NCBI GenBank assembly: GCA_023382135.1
Contig: JAMCQK010000083.1
Location: 1 to 7,026, forward strand
Reading direction: 5' to 3'
Origin: Deinococcus sp.
Lineage (GTDB): Bacteria; Deinococcota; Deinococci; Deinococcales; Thermaceae
Length of the DNA: 7,026 nucleotides
Both the position numbers and the translations under genes were made by a program. The notes under the pieces are model-generated. The model was not told where the DNA came from, did not search any database, and was given only the letters and a program-made list of their open reading frames with translations. Of this stretch, positions 1 through 6,175 are shown piece after piece; the stretch's first letter is position 1, and the number at the start of each line of letters is the position of its first letter.

Positions 1-87
1 CTTTCCTTCTTGGAGCACCTCCGCTTCGGCCTGCCCCTCACCCTCCTTACCCTGGGCCTGGCCTACGTTTGGCTGGTGCTCGGGTAG
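1..87 (+). CDS. C-terminal end of a membrane transporter (partial, ArsB/NhaD or SLC13-like)
   Basis: Frame 1 is open from the left edge to a TAG at 85-87 and gives 28 residues ending in a strongly hydrophobic helix (FGLPLTLLTLGLAYVWLVLG). The pattern of an aromatic-rich lead (SFLEHLRFG) followed by LPLTLLTL and a final membrane helix is what the last segment of ArsB/NhaD and SLC13-type anion or Na+/H+ transporters looks like. The family call is recognition from a short tail and is tentative; that it is the end of a polytopic membrane protein is much firmer. It lies 57 bases upstream of the aldolase start on the same strand, so the two could share a transcript. Confidence 0.55.
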   Translation, partial: LSFLEHLRFGLPLTLLTLGLAYVWLVLG

Positions 88-131
88 CTTTGTTCAACGA
101 CCATCCGGTTGCGGAGAATCTCAAGTCTTTC

Positions 132-137
132 AAGGAG
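132..137 (+). promoter_or_regulatory. Ribosome binding site deciding the aldolase start
   Basis: AAGGAG lies 7 bases before the ATG at 145. The same frame is open further upstream to a TTG at 109, but that codon has no Shine-Dalgarno sequence and would add 12 residues (including SSLSRSLS) not expected in front of a class II aldolase. The ATG at 145 is therefore the chosen start. Confidence 0.85.
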
Positions 138-144
138 TCTATCT

Positions 145-1068
145 ATGCCACTCGTCGTCGGTAAGCAAATCCTGGACAAGGCACGGCGCGAAGGATACGC
201 GGTGCCCAGCTTCAACACCAACAACCTCGAGATCACCCAGGCCATCCTGGAGACGGCGGAGGCCTTGCGGGCCCCGGTTTTCATCCAGGTCTCGGACGGG
301 GCACGCAAGTACGCGGGGATGGAGAACCTGTCCAACCTGGTGCGCGACATGGCCAGCCGGGTCAGCGTGCCGGTGGCTTTGCACCTGGATCACGGGGCCG
401 ACTATGCCATGGTGTTGCAGGCCCTCCGGGCCGGGTTTACCAGTGTGATGATCGACGCCTCGCACCACCCCTTCGAGGAGAACGTTCACAAGACCAAGAA
501 GTGTGTGGAAGCCGCCCACGCCGTTGGGGTTTCGGTGGAGGCAGAACTGGGAAGGCTGCAGGGCATCGAGGATAACATCGTAGTGGACGCCAAGGACGCT
601 TTTCTCACTGATCCCAGTGAAGCGGTACGCTTCGTGGAGCAAACCAGCATCGACTATCTGGCCGTTGCTATCGGTACCAGCCACGGAGCCTACAAGGGCA
701 AAGGGCGGCCCTACATTGACCACGCCCGGCTCGAGCAGATCGCCAGGCGGGTCTCTATCCCCCTGGTGCTGCATGGCTCCTCGGGCGTCCCGGCCTGGCT
801 GGTGGAGAAGATGAAGGCTACTGGGGCCGACATCGGCGATCCTGCCGGTATCCACGACGAGGACGTGCGCAGAGCCATTCCACAGGGCATCGCTAAGATC
901 AACATCGACACCGACTTGCGCCTGGCGCTCACCGCGGGTATGCGCGAGGTGGTGACCAGGAGCCCCAAAGAGTTCGACCCTCGTAAAATTATCGGCAAGG
1001 GCCGGGACTACCTAAAGCAGGTCGTCCGCGAGAAACTCGAGTTGATGGGTGCAGCGGGCCGTGCCTGA
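145..1068 (+). CDS. fba: Class II fructose-1,6-bisphosphate aldolase
   Basis: A 307-residue zinc-dependent aldolase, cytosolic, which interconverts fructose-1,6-bisphosphate with dihydroxyacetone phosphate plus glyceraldehyde-3-phosphate in glycolysis and gluconeogenesis. The sequence opens with the family's VPSFNTNN segment (residues 20-27). HLDHG at 80-84 supplies the catalytic Asp82 and zinc ligand His83. VEAELG at 131-136 is the conserved acidic segment. TSHG at 178-181 and LHGSSG at 209-214 supply the other two zinc histidines (180, 210). KINIDTDLR at 251-259 is the phosphate-binding end of the barrel. The length matches the roughly 305-residue Thermus-type enzymes. A flexible active-site loop rich in Asp and Gly lies around 228-242. 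Tagatose-bisphosphate aldolases (GatY/KbaY) share these motifs, so that specificity is not formally excluded, but a housekeeping aldolase is the simplest reading. It is convergent with the molybdoenzyme gene and probably unrelated to it. Confidence 0.93.
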   Translation: MPLVVGKQILDKARREGYAVPSFNTNNLEITQAILETAEALRAPVFIQVSDGARKYAGMENLSNLVRDMASRVSVPVALHLDHGADYAMVLQALRAGFTSVMIDASHHPFEENVHKTKKCVEAAHAVGVSVEAELGRLQGIEDNIVVDAKDAFLTDPSEAVRFVEQTSIDYLAVAIGTSHGAYKGKGRPYIDHARLEQIARRVSIPLVLHGSSGVPAWLVEKMKATGADIGDPAGIHDEDVRRAIPQGIAKINIDTDLRLALTAGMREVVTRSPKEFDPRKIIGKGRDYLKQVVREKLELMGAAGRA

Positions 1069-1075
1069 CGGGAAG

Positions 1076-1112
1076 CCTGGACAACCTGCCGCCGGCGGTC
1101 TACGCGGCCAGG
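1076..1112 (+). repeat. Palindromic sequence downstream of the aldolase
   Basis: A perfect 10-base palindrome, CCGCCGGCGG (1089-1098), sits between the arms CCTGG (1076-1080) and CCAGG (1108-1112), starting 8 bases after the aldolase stop. It could fold into a GC-rich hairpin at the 3' end of the aldolase message. There is no T run after it, so it is not a standard intrinsic terminator; it may stabilise the 3' end or be incidental in GC-rich DNA. Confidence 0.3.
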
Positions 1113-1277
1113 ATCAAGACATCACATCAAGGTACTGGGGTATGTCAGGAATTACGGTTGGGGTTGGTACTGAAATTGGGTGAAGGTCAATCGAATGCGT
1201 AGGTCCTGGAGCCTTCTGTGTACGGAACTATAGCGTCAATGAGGCAAGCTCTTGAGCACAACTCAGAAGGAGGCCAG

Positions 1278-1309
1278 CGGCGGGCCGGGTGCAAGACCCA
1301 GGCCCGCCG
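1278..1309 (-). terminator. Hairpin downstream of the molybdoenzyme gene
   Basis: CGGCGGGCC plus GGGT (1278-1290) pairs with ACCC plus GGCCCGCCG (1296-1309), leaving a single bulged base and the 5-base loop GCAAG. This gives about 13 GC-rich base pairs. It begins 7 bases beyond the TGA of the minus-strand oxidoreductase gene. On the minus strand the stem is followed by a pyrimidine-rich but interrupted stretch (GGCCTCCTTCTG), so the T tract is poor. The hairpin is strong and well placed between two convergent genes, and could act for the minus-strand operon or as a 3' barrier for both. Confidence 0.6.
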
Positions 1310-1315
1310 AATGCC

Positions 1316-4300
1316 TCAGCCCGCCACCGGCACCAGGTTCACCTTGGTCTCGTAGAAGACCACGCTGCCGCCGGTCAAGTCGGAGAGACTTACGTCCTTA
1401 AGAACCGGGTCCACCCGCATGGCCGCGTTGGCGTGGATGCCGGTGGCCCGGCGGGGATCCCCCTTGATTACCTGACCGTTGATCTCAATATCGCTTGAGC
1501 CGTAAGCCCAGTGGCCGTAGCCGAGCGAGAAAGCCACGTTGCCGGGACGAATTCCTTGCACCAGCTTGACCTTGCCGATCATGGGTTTGAAGTTACCGTT
1601 GCCCAGATCCCAGATGCCTTTCGGATTGGTGGCTGAGGTCACTCGCACCTGTTGTTCATCTTTCAAACCGAGCCGCTCGGCATCTAGCGCGTTCAGCAAT
1701 AGATAGTTCTCAGGATGAATAGCGGTGAGCCAGTAGTTGGCAATGGTTCGGCTCTTGGTCTGGGTTATCTGGCGGTAGGTGAGCAGGGTCAAGCCGTAGC
1801 CAGGGTCTCTTAGCTGCTGTCCCAGCACATCCTGGTAGGGTGTGAAGTAGGTCGCTAGCGGGTAGTAGGGTTTGCCGGTCATGGGGTTCTTGCTGGTCGC
1901 TTGCTTGTCGAAGAACAGGTTCATCTGCTTACCGTATTTGTTTGCTATCAAGTCATCGGCAGCGTAGGCCTTTTCAAATTCCTGGAAGCGCCCGCCGCGG
2001 TTCAACAAGTAAACCACACGCCGCCAGTGGGCTTCTCCCGCGGCCGCCTTCCACTTGGTTTCGTCAAAGACCGAAGCAGGCAGATGCCGCCTAGCAGCTA
2101 AGAATACTTTCACCTCGTCGTCACTGGCCTCAGGAACCCCATCGCTGCTATCCGCTTTCTCGCCGAAGGCCAGATTGGCCGCCATCTTCAGGTAGAAGTC
2201 GTCGGGCCGCTTGAAAGCCATTCCATTACTGAAGCCTTTGTCGCCATACCCGGGCATCGCGAGCTTTTCCGCCAGGCCAAGCAGCAAGGCTTCCATCGAG
2301 ATGGGCATCTCTTCGCCAAAGACTTTGACCGTCTCGGGGATTGGCGCAATGGCCGGCTGGCGCACCGGCTGCACTTTCCAGATGACGCTGGGATGCGAGC
2401 CCTGGAACTCCCAGCGCTCGAGGTAGCTCAGGTCGGGCACGATGTAGTCGGCGTACATGTAGCTCTCGCCCACCACGATGTCCGAGGCCACGATCAGCCC
2501 AATTTTGTCCGGATCGAGCATGGCCTGGATCTGGGTGTGCCCGGCGGGCAGTGAGTAAGCGGGCGAGCCCATGTAGTGGAACATGATTTTGATGGGGTAG
2601 GGGTAACCCTGGGCCGCCGAGGGCAGGATCTCCTGGTACACGTCGGAGGCATGCGGGTACCAGGGCCGTTTGGCCGGGTAGCCTGCAAAAATGGTGGTGT
2701 CCTCGTACTTGATCCCATGACGGATCATGCTGACACCGAAAGCGGGCATCTTGGCTGGGTGCAGCTTGCCCAGGTCGTAGGGGCCACCAGCCTTGCCGCC
2801 CATCACGTCGTAGGTACTGGCCTTGACGAAACCGCCTTGGTGGTCCAGGTTGCCCACCAAAGCGTTCAGTGTGAACCAAGTAGCGCAGTTGTAGAAACCG
2901 TTGGTGTGCTGGCTGGCCCCGCGGTGGACATCCACAACAGCTTTCTTGCCGTGGGAGGTGAACTCTTTGGCCAGGTACTCGATATCCGAAGCCTGGACAC
3001 CGGCGAGTTTGGCCCAGCCCTCTAACGTGTACTTGCGTGACTCCTCCTTCAAAAGCTGCAGCCCGCTCTTGACGGAAATATCGCTTAGTTTAGTATTCAC
3101 GAAGAGCTCGCCGAACACCGCGGTGGTTTCACTGTTCGGATCCACCACCACCGGCTTGCCATCAACAAATGCCAGCGGCGGATCGAACTCCACTTCCTTG
3201 CCGTCATGGGTCTTTTTCAGTTTGGGCAGGCCCAGATCGGAGGCCCGTAGCAGGCGCTCTGGTTGGCCATCTTTCATCTTCACCAGCCAACTGCCGTTGG
3301 TCCAGGTGGCTTCCTTGATCTGTTTGGCGGCCGCTTTGTTGGAGGCTCCCAGGAACCTGGCGTCGAAGCGGTCCTGCTCAAACATCCAGCGCATCATCCC
3401 CATCGCGATGGCGGCGTCGGTGCCGGGCTTGGGGGCGATCCACTTGGCCGCGTTCTTGATGGCCTTCTGGCCACGGGGGTCAATCACCGCGTACTTCAAG
3501 GAGCCGTCCACGGTGCCTTGCGTCAGCCTACCCACGCGCAGTGGCGGGCCGTAGTTGCCCTCGAAGAGGTTGGCCCCCACGAAGATCACGAACTCGGCTT
3601 TCGACAAATCACCCTGCCAGTAGAACTTATCGCCCCCAGTCCAGGTGTACTTGCCCTTGCCGTCGTAGGTGAGTTGTTCGCTCATGGCTTTGCCAGTGAA
3701 GTACAAGGAACCTTGGCAGACCGTGGTGTGGCCGTGCATGTTGGTGGTGCCCAGGCCGTTGGCGAAGAACCAGTCGAGAAACTCCCGGCGCCCGGCTTTG
3801 AGCCGGCCCCAGATCACGGCAATCTGATTGTTTTTCGGCCCCAAGTCAGGATGGTCGGGGTCGATCATAGCCCCTAGGTAATCCTTGAAGTCGGTTTTGA
3901 ATTTTTCTACCAAGGCTTGTTTTTTGGTTTTGTCCTTTTCGCCCCAGATCGCGCTCACCGCATCCCCCATGGCCTTCATCACCTTGGGGTCGCGGATGGC
4001 CCAGTACTCCTCGAGGCCCGGATACGTACGCTGGTCGCCAATGTCGGCAAAATGCTTGCCGCCCTTAGCAATCTCGGCCACCGCTTGCTCGAAAGGAATT
4101 TCTACCCACTTGCCGCTGCCGCGTGGCCCGGCGCGTTTCAATACCTTGCGGATGCGGTAGGGGTCGTAGGCGGTCTGGATACCAGCCTGACCTTTAGGGC
4201 AGAGCGAGCCATCCACCTTGGCAAGCTGGGTAATGCCGGTCTTGAGCGGCAGGTGAGGATACAGCGTCCAGGGCGTAAGCGGGTTGCCATCGATTTTGGA

Positions 4301-4519
4301 AGCTACGCCTTCGTAGAGCTTCACCTTGACCGGACAACCGGTGTTGCACTGCAAGCACGAGGTGTAGATGGTGTTCTCCGGCAACTGGATCTCATACTTG
4401 CCTTCCACCATGCCCTGGGCGGAAGCCGTTTGCAGCAGGCTGGCAGCCTCACCCAATAGGGCACCACTCCCGATGACAGTGCCGAGTTTCAGGAGTTCGC
4501 GACGGGAAACCTCTTGCAT
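1316..4519 (-). CDS. Tat-exported molybdopterin oxidoreductase catalytic (A) subunit, tetrathionate/arsenate/selenate reductase-like
   Basis: A 1067-residue catalytic subunit of the DMSO-reductase superfamily, expected to carry Mo-bisMGD and one [4Fe-4S] cluster outside the cytoplasm. The N-terminus has a twin-arginine signal (SRRELLKLG, residues 5-13) with a hydrophobic stretch and a likely cleavage after ASA near 34. Cluster ligands follow as C55-x2-C58-x3-C62 and C107. Cys268 in GHTTVCQGS (263-271) sits where the Mo-ligating cysteine lies in tetrathionate, polysulfide and arsenate reductases. VIFVGANLFEGN (311-322), the segment ending VIDPRG (345-350) and the region 525-565 (VDVHRG, ALVGNLDHQGG) are the MGD-binding parts of the fold. 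Residues from about 915 form the C-terminal dinucleotide-binding domain, with GYGHWAYG at 1000-1007 as in TtrA/ArrA-type proteins. The length is close to TtrA (about 1020) and longer than PsrA/PhsA (about 760) or ArrA. The gene starts 8 bases after the iron-sulfur subunit's stop, so the two are translated together. The substrate is not determined; tetrathionate, another sulfur oxyanion, selenate or arsenate are all possible. Confidence 0.92.
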   Translation of the reverse strand: MQEVSRRELLKLGTVIGSGALLGEAASLLQTASAQGMVEGKYEIQLPENTIYTSCLQCNTGCPVKVKLYEGVASKIDGNPLTPWTLYPHLPLKTGITQLAKVDGSLCPKGQAGIQTAYDPYRIRKVLKRAGPRGSGKWVEIPFEQAVAEIAKGGKHFADIGDQRTYPGLEEYWAIRDPKVMKAMGDAVSAIWGEKDKTKKQALVEKFKTDFKDYLGAMIDPDHPDLGPKNNQIAVIWGRLKAGRREFLDWFFANGLGTTNMHGHTTVCQGSLYFTGKAMSEQLTYDGKGKYTWTGGDKFYWQGDLSKAEFVIFVGANLFEGNYGPPLRVGRLTQGTVDGSLKYAVIDPRGQKAIKNAAKWIAPKPGTDAAIAMGMMRWMFEQDRFDARFLGASNKAAAKQIKEATWTNGSWLVKMKDGQPERLLRASDLGLPKLKKTHDGKEVEFDPPLAFVDGKPVVVDPNSETTAVFGELFVNTKLSDISVKSGLQLLKEESRKYTLEGWAKLAGVQASDIEYLAKEFTSHGKKAVVDVHRGASQHTNGFYNCATWFTLNALVGNLDHQGGFVKASTYDVMGGKAGGPYDLGKLHPAKMPAFGVSMIRHGIKYEDTTIFAGYPAKRPWYPHASDVYQEILPSAAQGYPYPIKIMFHYMGSPAYSLPAGHTQIQAMLDPDKIGLIVASDIVVGESYMYADYIVPDLSYLERWEFQGSHPSVIWKVQPVRQPAIAPIPETVKVFGEEMPISMEALLLGLAEKLAMPGYGDKGFSNGMAFKRPDDFYLKMAANLAFGEKADSSDGVPEASDDEVKVFLAARRHLPASVFDETKWKAAAGEAHWRRVVYLLNRGGRFQEFEKAYAADDLIANKYGKQMNLFFDKQATSKNPMTGKPYYPLATYFTPYQDVLGQQLRDPGYGLTLLTYRQITQTKSRTIANYWLTAIHPENYLLLNALDAERLGLKDEQQVRVTSATNPKGIWDLGNGNFKPMIGKVKLVQGIRPGNVAFSLGYGHWAYGSSDIEINGQVIKGDPRRATGIHANAAMRVDPVLKDVSLSDLTGGSVVFYETKVNLVPVAG

Positions 4520-4523
4520 GATT

Positions 4524-4529
4524 CCTCCT
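4524..4529 (-). promoter_or_regulatory. Ribosome binding site overlapping the upstream stop codon
   Basis: Read on the minus strand, TAGGAGGAATC precedes the ATG at 4519. The TAG is the stop of the iron-sulfur subunit and the AGGAGG shares its last bases, with 4 bases left before the start. This arrangement implies translational coupling of the two subunits and fixes the start of the catalytic subunit. Confidence 0.85.
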
Positions 4530-5412
4530 AGACCAGGTAGTAGACCCTGGGGTTAGTGCCCTTCTCTTCCTTGAGCCGCATCACGTTGGGCTGTTTGATC
4601 AGCTCGGCTACCAGCGAGCTGGGGTCGGTGGCATCGCCAAAGAAGGTGGCGCGGCCGATGCAAGTGTTCACGCACTGCGGCAGGAGACCTTGGCTAATGC
4701 GGTGCAAGCAGAAGCTGCACTTGCGTACTTTGTCCATGGGGCCGTTGTCGGCTTCGCGTTCAGCCTTTATTCCCCACTCGTAGACCGGCAGTTGCTCGTA
4801 AGGCATCTCGCCTTTGCCGGGGGTTTTGTCGGTCCAGAAGTCGCCATAGTCGTGGGTGCGGGCACCGTAGGGGCAGGGGGGGATACACTTGTCGCAGCCC
4901 ACGCACTTCAGGTAATCAATTTCCACAATGCCGTCGTTGCGCTTCCAGGTGGCGTCGTAAGGGCAGGCTGGTACGCAGGGTGGGTCGTCACACTGCATGC
5001 AGGGCTGGGGCACGAAACGGTAGGTCACGTTGGGATAGACCCCGATCTCCCGCTCGCTTACCGGACGGTAAACCACCCCAGGGGGCAACCGGTTCTCGGC
5101 GACGCAGGAAACTGTGCAGGCGTGGCAGCCAACACATTTTCTGAGGTCGATGACCATGCTCCACTTGCGCTTCGGGTTTTGTAACGCCTTTTCTACTTCG
5201 CGCTGCATCCGTAGCAATACATCTTCTTTCACGCCTTCTTTCACGCCGGATGCAGCAGGACTTTGTGCGGGCTGAGCCTGTGCTTGCGCGATAGCGCCCG
5301 GAGCCACCAAGCCCGCAAAGACAGTGCTGGCGAACTTGGCCAAAAAAGCCCGGCGGTCCTCGGTACTGCTCAGGATGGGTGGTTCTTTGACCCTGTACCT
5401 GGACTGGTCCAT
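4528..5412 (-). CDS. Tat-exported four-cluster [4Fe-4S] electron-transfer (B) subunit, TtrB-like
   Basis: A 294-residue ferredoxin-type subunit that would relay electrons to the molybdenum subunit encoded next. An RR motif in STEDRRAFLAKF (16-27) and a hydrophobic Ala-rich stretch to about 46 form a Tat signal. It carries 16 ligand cysteines in four groups: C93/96/99/103, C138/141/146/150, C170/173/176/180 and C232/235/247/251. This is the standard DmsB/NrfC/TtrB pattern for four [4Fe-4S] clusters. The opening WSMVIDLRKCVGC and the ending GTNPRVYYL resemble TtrB of the tetrathionate reductases, which also has its own Tat signal. Residues about 186-230, between the third and fourth cysteine groups, are longer than in TtrB as I remember it. 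A GVKEGVKE repeat lies in the linker after the signal peptide. The start is the ATG at 5412, with AAGGAGG 4 bases upstream; an in-frame ATG at 5505 would bury the Tat motif and has no such site. Confidence 0.92.
   Translation of the reverse strand: MDQSRYRVKEPPILSSTEDRRAFLAKFASTVFAGLVAPGAIAQAQAQPAQSPAASGVKEGVKEDVLLRMQREVEKALQNPKRKWSMVIDLRKCVGCHACTVSCVAENRLPPGVVYRPVSEREIGVYPNVTYRFVPQPCMQCDDPPCVPACPYDATWKRNDGIVEIDYLKCVGCDKCIPPCPYGARTHDYGDFWTDKTPGKGEMPYEQLPVYEWGIKAEREADNGPMDKVRKCSFCLHRISQGLLPQCVNTCIGRATFFGDATDPSSLVAELIKQPNVMRLKEEKGTNPRVYYLV
5223..5246 (-). repeat. Two perfect 12-base tandem copies inside the B-subunit gene
   Basis: CTTCTTTCACGC occurs twice in immediate succession on the plus strand (5223-5234 and 5235-5246). 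In the gene it encodes GVKEGVKE (residues 56-63), in the linker between the Tat signal and the first cluster domain. Being in frame and in a flexible linker, it should be tolerated and could vary in copy number by slippage. Confidence 0.85.
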
Positions 5413-5416
5413 ATTG

Positions 5417-5423
5417 CCTCCTT
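5417..5423 (-). promoter_or_regulatory. Ribosome binding site deciding the B-subunit start
   Basis: AAGGAGG on the minus strand lies 4 bases before the ATG at 5412. It selects this codon over the in-frame ATG at 5505, whose 31 extra residues would precede the Tat signal. Confidence 0.85.
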
Positions 5424-5431
5424 GCGGGCTA

Positions 5432-5449
5432 TAGTAATTTTGTTCACTA
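5432..5449 (-). promoter_or_regulatory. Operator-like inverted repeat before the oxidoreductase pair
   Basis: On the plus strand the site reads TAGTAA-N6-TCACTA, an inverted repeat with one mismatch per 6-base half and a 6-base AT-rich centre. The half-site spacing is that of CRP/FNR-family sites (TGTGA-N6-TCACA type), and the AGTGA half resembles them. It lies 20-37 bases upstream of the B-subunit ATG and overlaps the candidate -10 element, so a bound protein would more likely repress than activate from that promoter. No regulator gene is in the window; the assignment rests on symmetry and position only. Confidence 0.35.
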
Positions 5450-5466
5450 ATGAAAGGAAGGGTCAA
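5437..5466 (-). promoter_or_regulatory. Possible sigma-70-type promoter for the oxidoreductase pair
   Basis: On the minus strand TTGACC (5461-5466) is followed after 18 bases by CAAAAT (5437-5442). These match 5 of 6 and 4 of 6 consensus bases. The 268-base gap between the cupin stop and the B-subunit start suggests this pair has its own promoter. A second -10-like TACTAT (5433-5438) lies too far, at 24 bases, from TTGACC. The rest of the gap holds only a short stem, GGCTT-N5-AAGCC (5528-5542), and no gene that I can support. Confidence 0.25.
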
Positions 5467-5680
5467 AAGTCCTGCGGTGACCGGGGCTGGACTCCTCTCA
5501 GGCAAGGGAACAGGCAGTGAGGGAAGGGGCTTAAATCAAGCCAGCAAGACCAGGCGGGGTTGGGACAGGGAAATGGCTGGTGAGCAGAGGATATGGTGCT
5601 TACTACTCACAGGTAACGCAAAACTAGAGCGGCCCGAAGATGCCTAGCTTTACCGGCCTCAATACCCTGGGTGGATCAGC

Positions 5681-6052
5681 TTAGCCGGCTTCCGCCAGAA
5701 ATGCCTCTGCCAAAGTGGAATGTACCAGATCATCTGGGTAAGCCGGGGGAGCATATAAGGTGTAGAGCTTGAGGGGATGATGATAAGGATTGATCACGTT
5801 ATATGGTGTGCCCGCGGGCACGAAGATGGCAGAATCTGTTTCGACCGCAACCTCCTTGCCGCCGAGCACCACCTTCCCGTTGCCGCTGGCAAAGACCATG
5901 AGCTGGTCGGTACCGGGGTGGGTTTCTTCGCCAAGCTCCTCTTCTTCGGGGATAGACATCAGCACCAGTTGACCGTACAAGCCAGTCCCAATAACGTGGC
6001 GGAAATCTCTGTTCTCCACGGCCAGTCGCTTGAGGTTTCCTTGTAGGAACAT
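5681..6052 (-). CDS. Small single-domain cupin with altered metal-site positions
   Basis: A 123-residue protein without a signal peptide that forms one cupin barrel (COG0662-like). Motif 1 is GEETHPGTDQ...GNG (41-59), giving Glu43, His45 and Gln50 at the positions that usually bind a metal. Motif 2 is FVPAGTPYNVIN (77-88). Relatives normally have a histidine in GTPHN, but here it is Tyr84; a second usual histidine, in APPEHPDG, is Tyr105 in APPAYPDD. The fold call is firm. Whether a metal is bound, and any enzymatic activity, is uncertain. It could be a ligand-binding or degenerate member. The start is the ATG at 6052 with AAGGAGG 6 bases upstream; a TTG at 6121 in the same frame lies in the terminator T tract and is rejected. 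It follows a terminator and precedes a long gap, so it may be transcribed alone. Confidence 0.85.
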   Translation of the reverse strand: MFLQGNLKRLAVENRDFRHVIGTGLYGQLVLMSIPEEEELGEETHPGTDQLMVFASGNGKVVLGGKEVAVETDSAIFVPAGTPYNVINPYHHPLKLYTLYAPPAYPDDLVHSTLAEAFLAEAG

Positions 6053-6058
6053 GCGCCG

Positions 6059-6065
6059 CCTCCTT
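6059..6065 (-). promoter_or_regulatory. Ribosome binding site deciding the cupin start
   Basis: AAGGAGG on the minus strand is 6 bases before the ATG at 6052. It is a near-ideal match and rules out the longer reading from a TTG at 6121, whose additional 23 residues have no site before them. Confidence 0.85.
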
Positions 6066-6119
6066 AGGGGCCACCCTAGCCCTGCTGAGCCCGGCCAGAT
6101 AGGTGCATTTGCCCCAAGC

Positions 6120-6156
6120 AAAAAAGCTGGGGGCTTGATTTTCCTTTTGCCCCCAG
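6120..6156 (-). terminator. Intrinsic terminator after the DOMON gene
   Basis: On the minus strand CTGGGGGC (6149-6156) pairs perfectly with GCCCCCAG (6127-6134) across a 14-base A-rich loop. After one C, it is followed by six T (6120-6125). It starts 20 bases past the DOMON stop codon. This is a textbook rho-independent terminator and separates the DOMON transcript from the cupin and the oxidoreductase pair. Confidence 0.9.
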
Positions 6157-6175
6157 TCTTGAGCCTTCGAGTGAT

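Noticed and set aside
139..855. A 238-codon open frame on the minus strand inside the aldolase gene
   Set aside because: Antisense to a well-conserved gene, no ribosome site, and a His/Gly/Val-rich composition typical of an antisense reading of GC-rich coding DNA.
1069..1315. tRNA, small gene or mobile-element remnant in the convergent gap
   Set aside because: No cloverleaf, terminal repeats or supported reading frame seen; only the hairpins already listed.
2226..2879. A 217-codon minus-strand open frame within the oxidoreductase gene
   Set aside because: It overlaps the conserved oxidoreductase frame on the same strand, and its Arg/Pro/Gly-rich product has no recognisable domain.
3263..3877. 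A 204-codon plus-strand open frame opposite the oxidoreductase gene
   Set aside because: Complement of conserved coding sequence, with no ribosome site and no recognisable motif.
5120..5136. CVGCH in the B subunit as a c-type heme (CXXCH) site
   Set aside because: These cysteines (93 and 96) belong to the CX2CX2CX3C group of the first [4Fe-4S] cluster; the His is incidental.
5413..5505. An N-terminal extension of the B subunit from an ATG at 5505
   Set aside because: It would put 31 residues ahead of the Tat signal and cross the AAGGAGG that serves the ATG at 5412.
5450..5647. A 65-codon plus-strand frame in the gap between the cupin and B-subunit genes
   Set aside because: Gly/Arg-rich, no domain or signal features, runs against the neighbouring genes and covers the probable promoter region.
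6053..6121. An N-terminal extension of the cupin from a TTG at 6121
   Set aside because: That codon overlaps the T tract of the terminator, has no ribosome site, and the ATG at 6052 has a near-perfect one.
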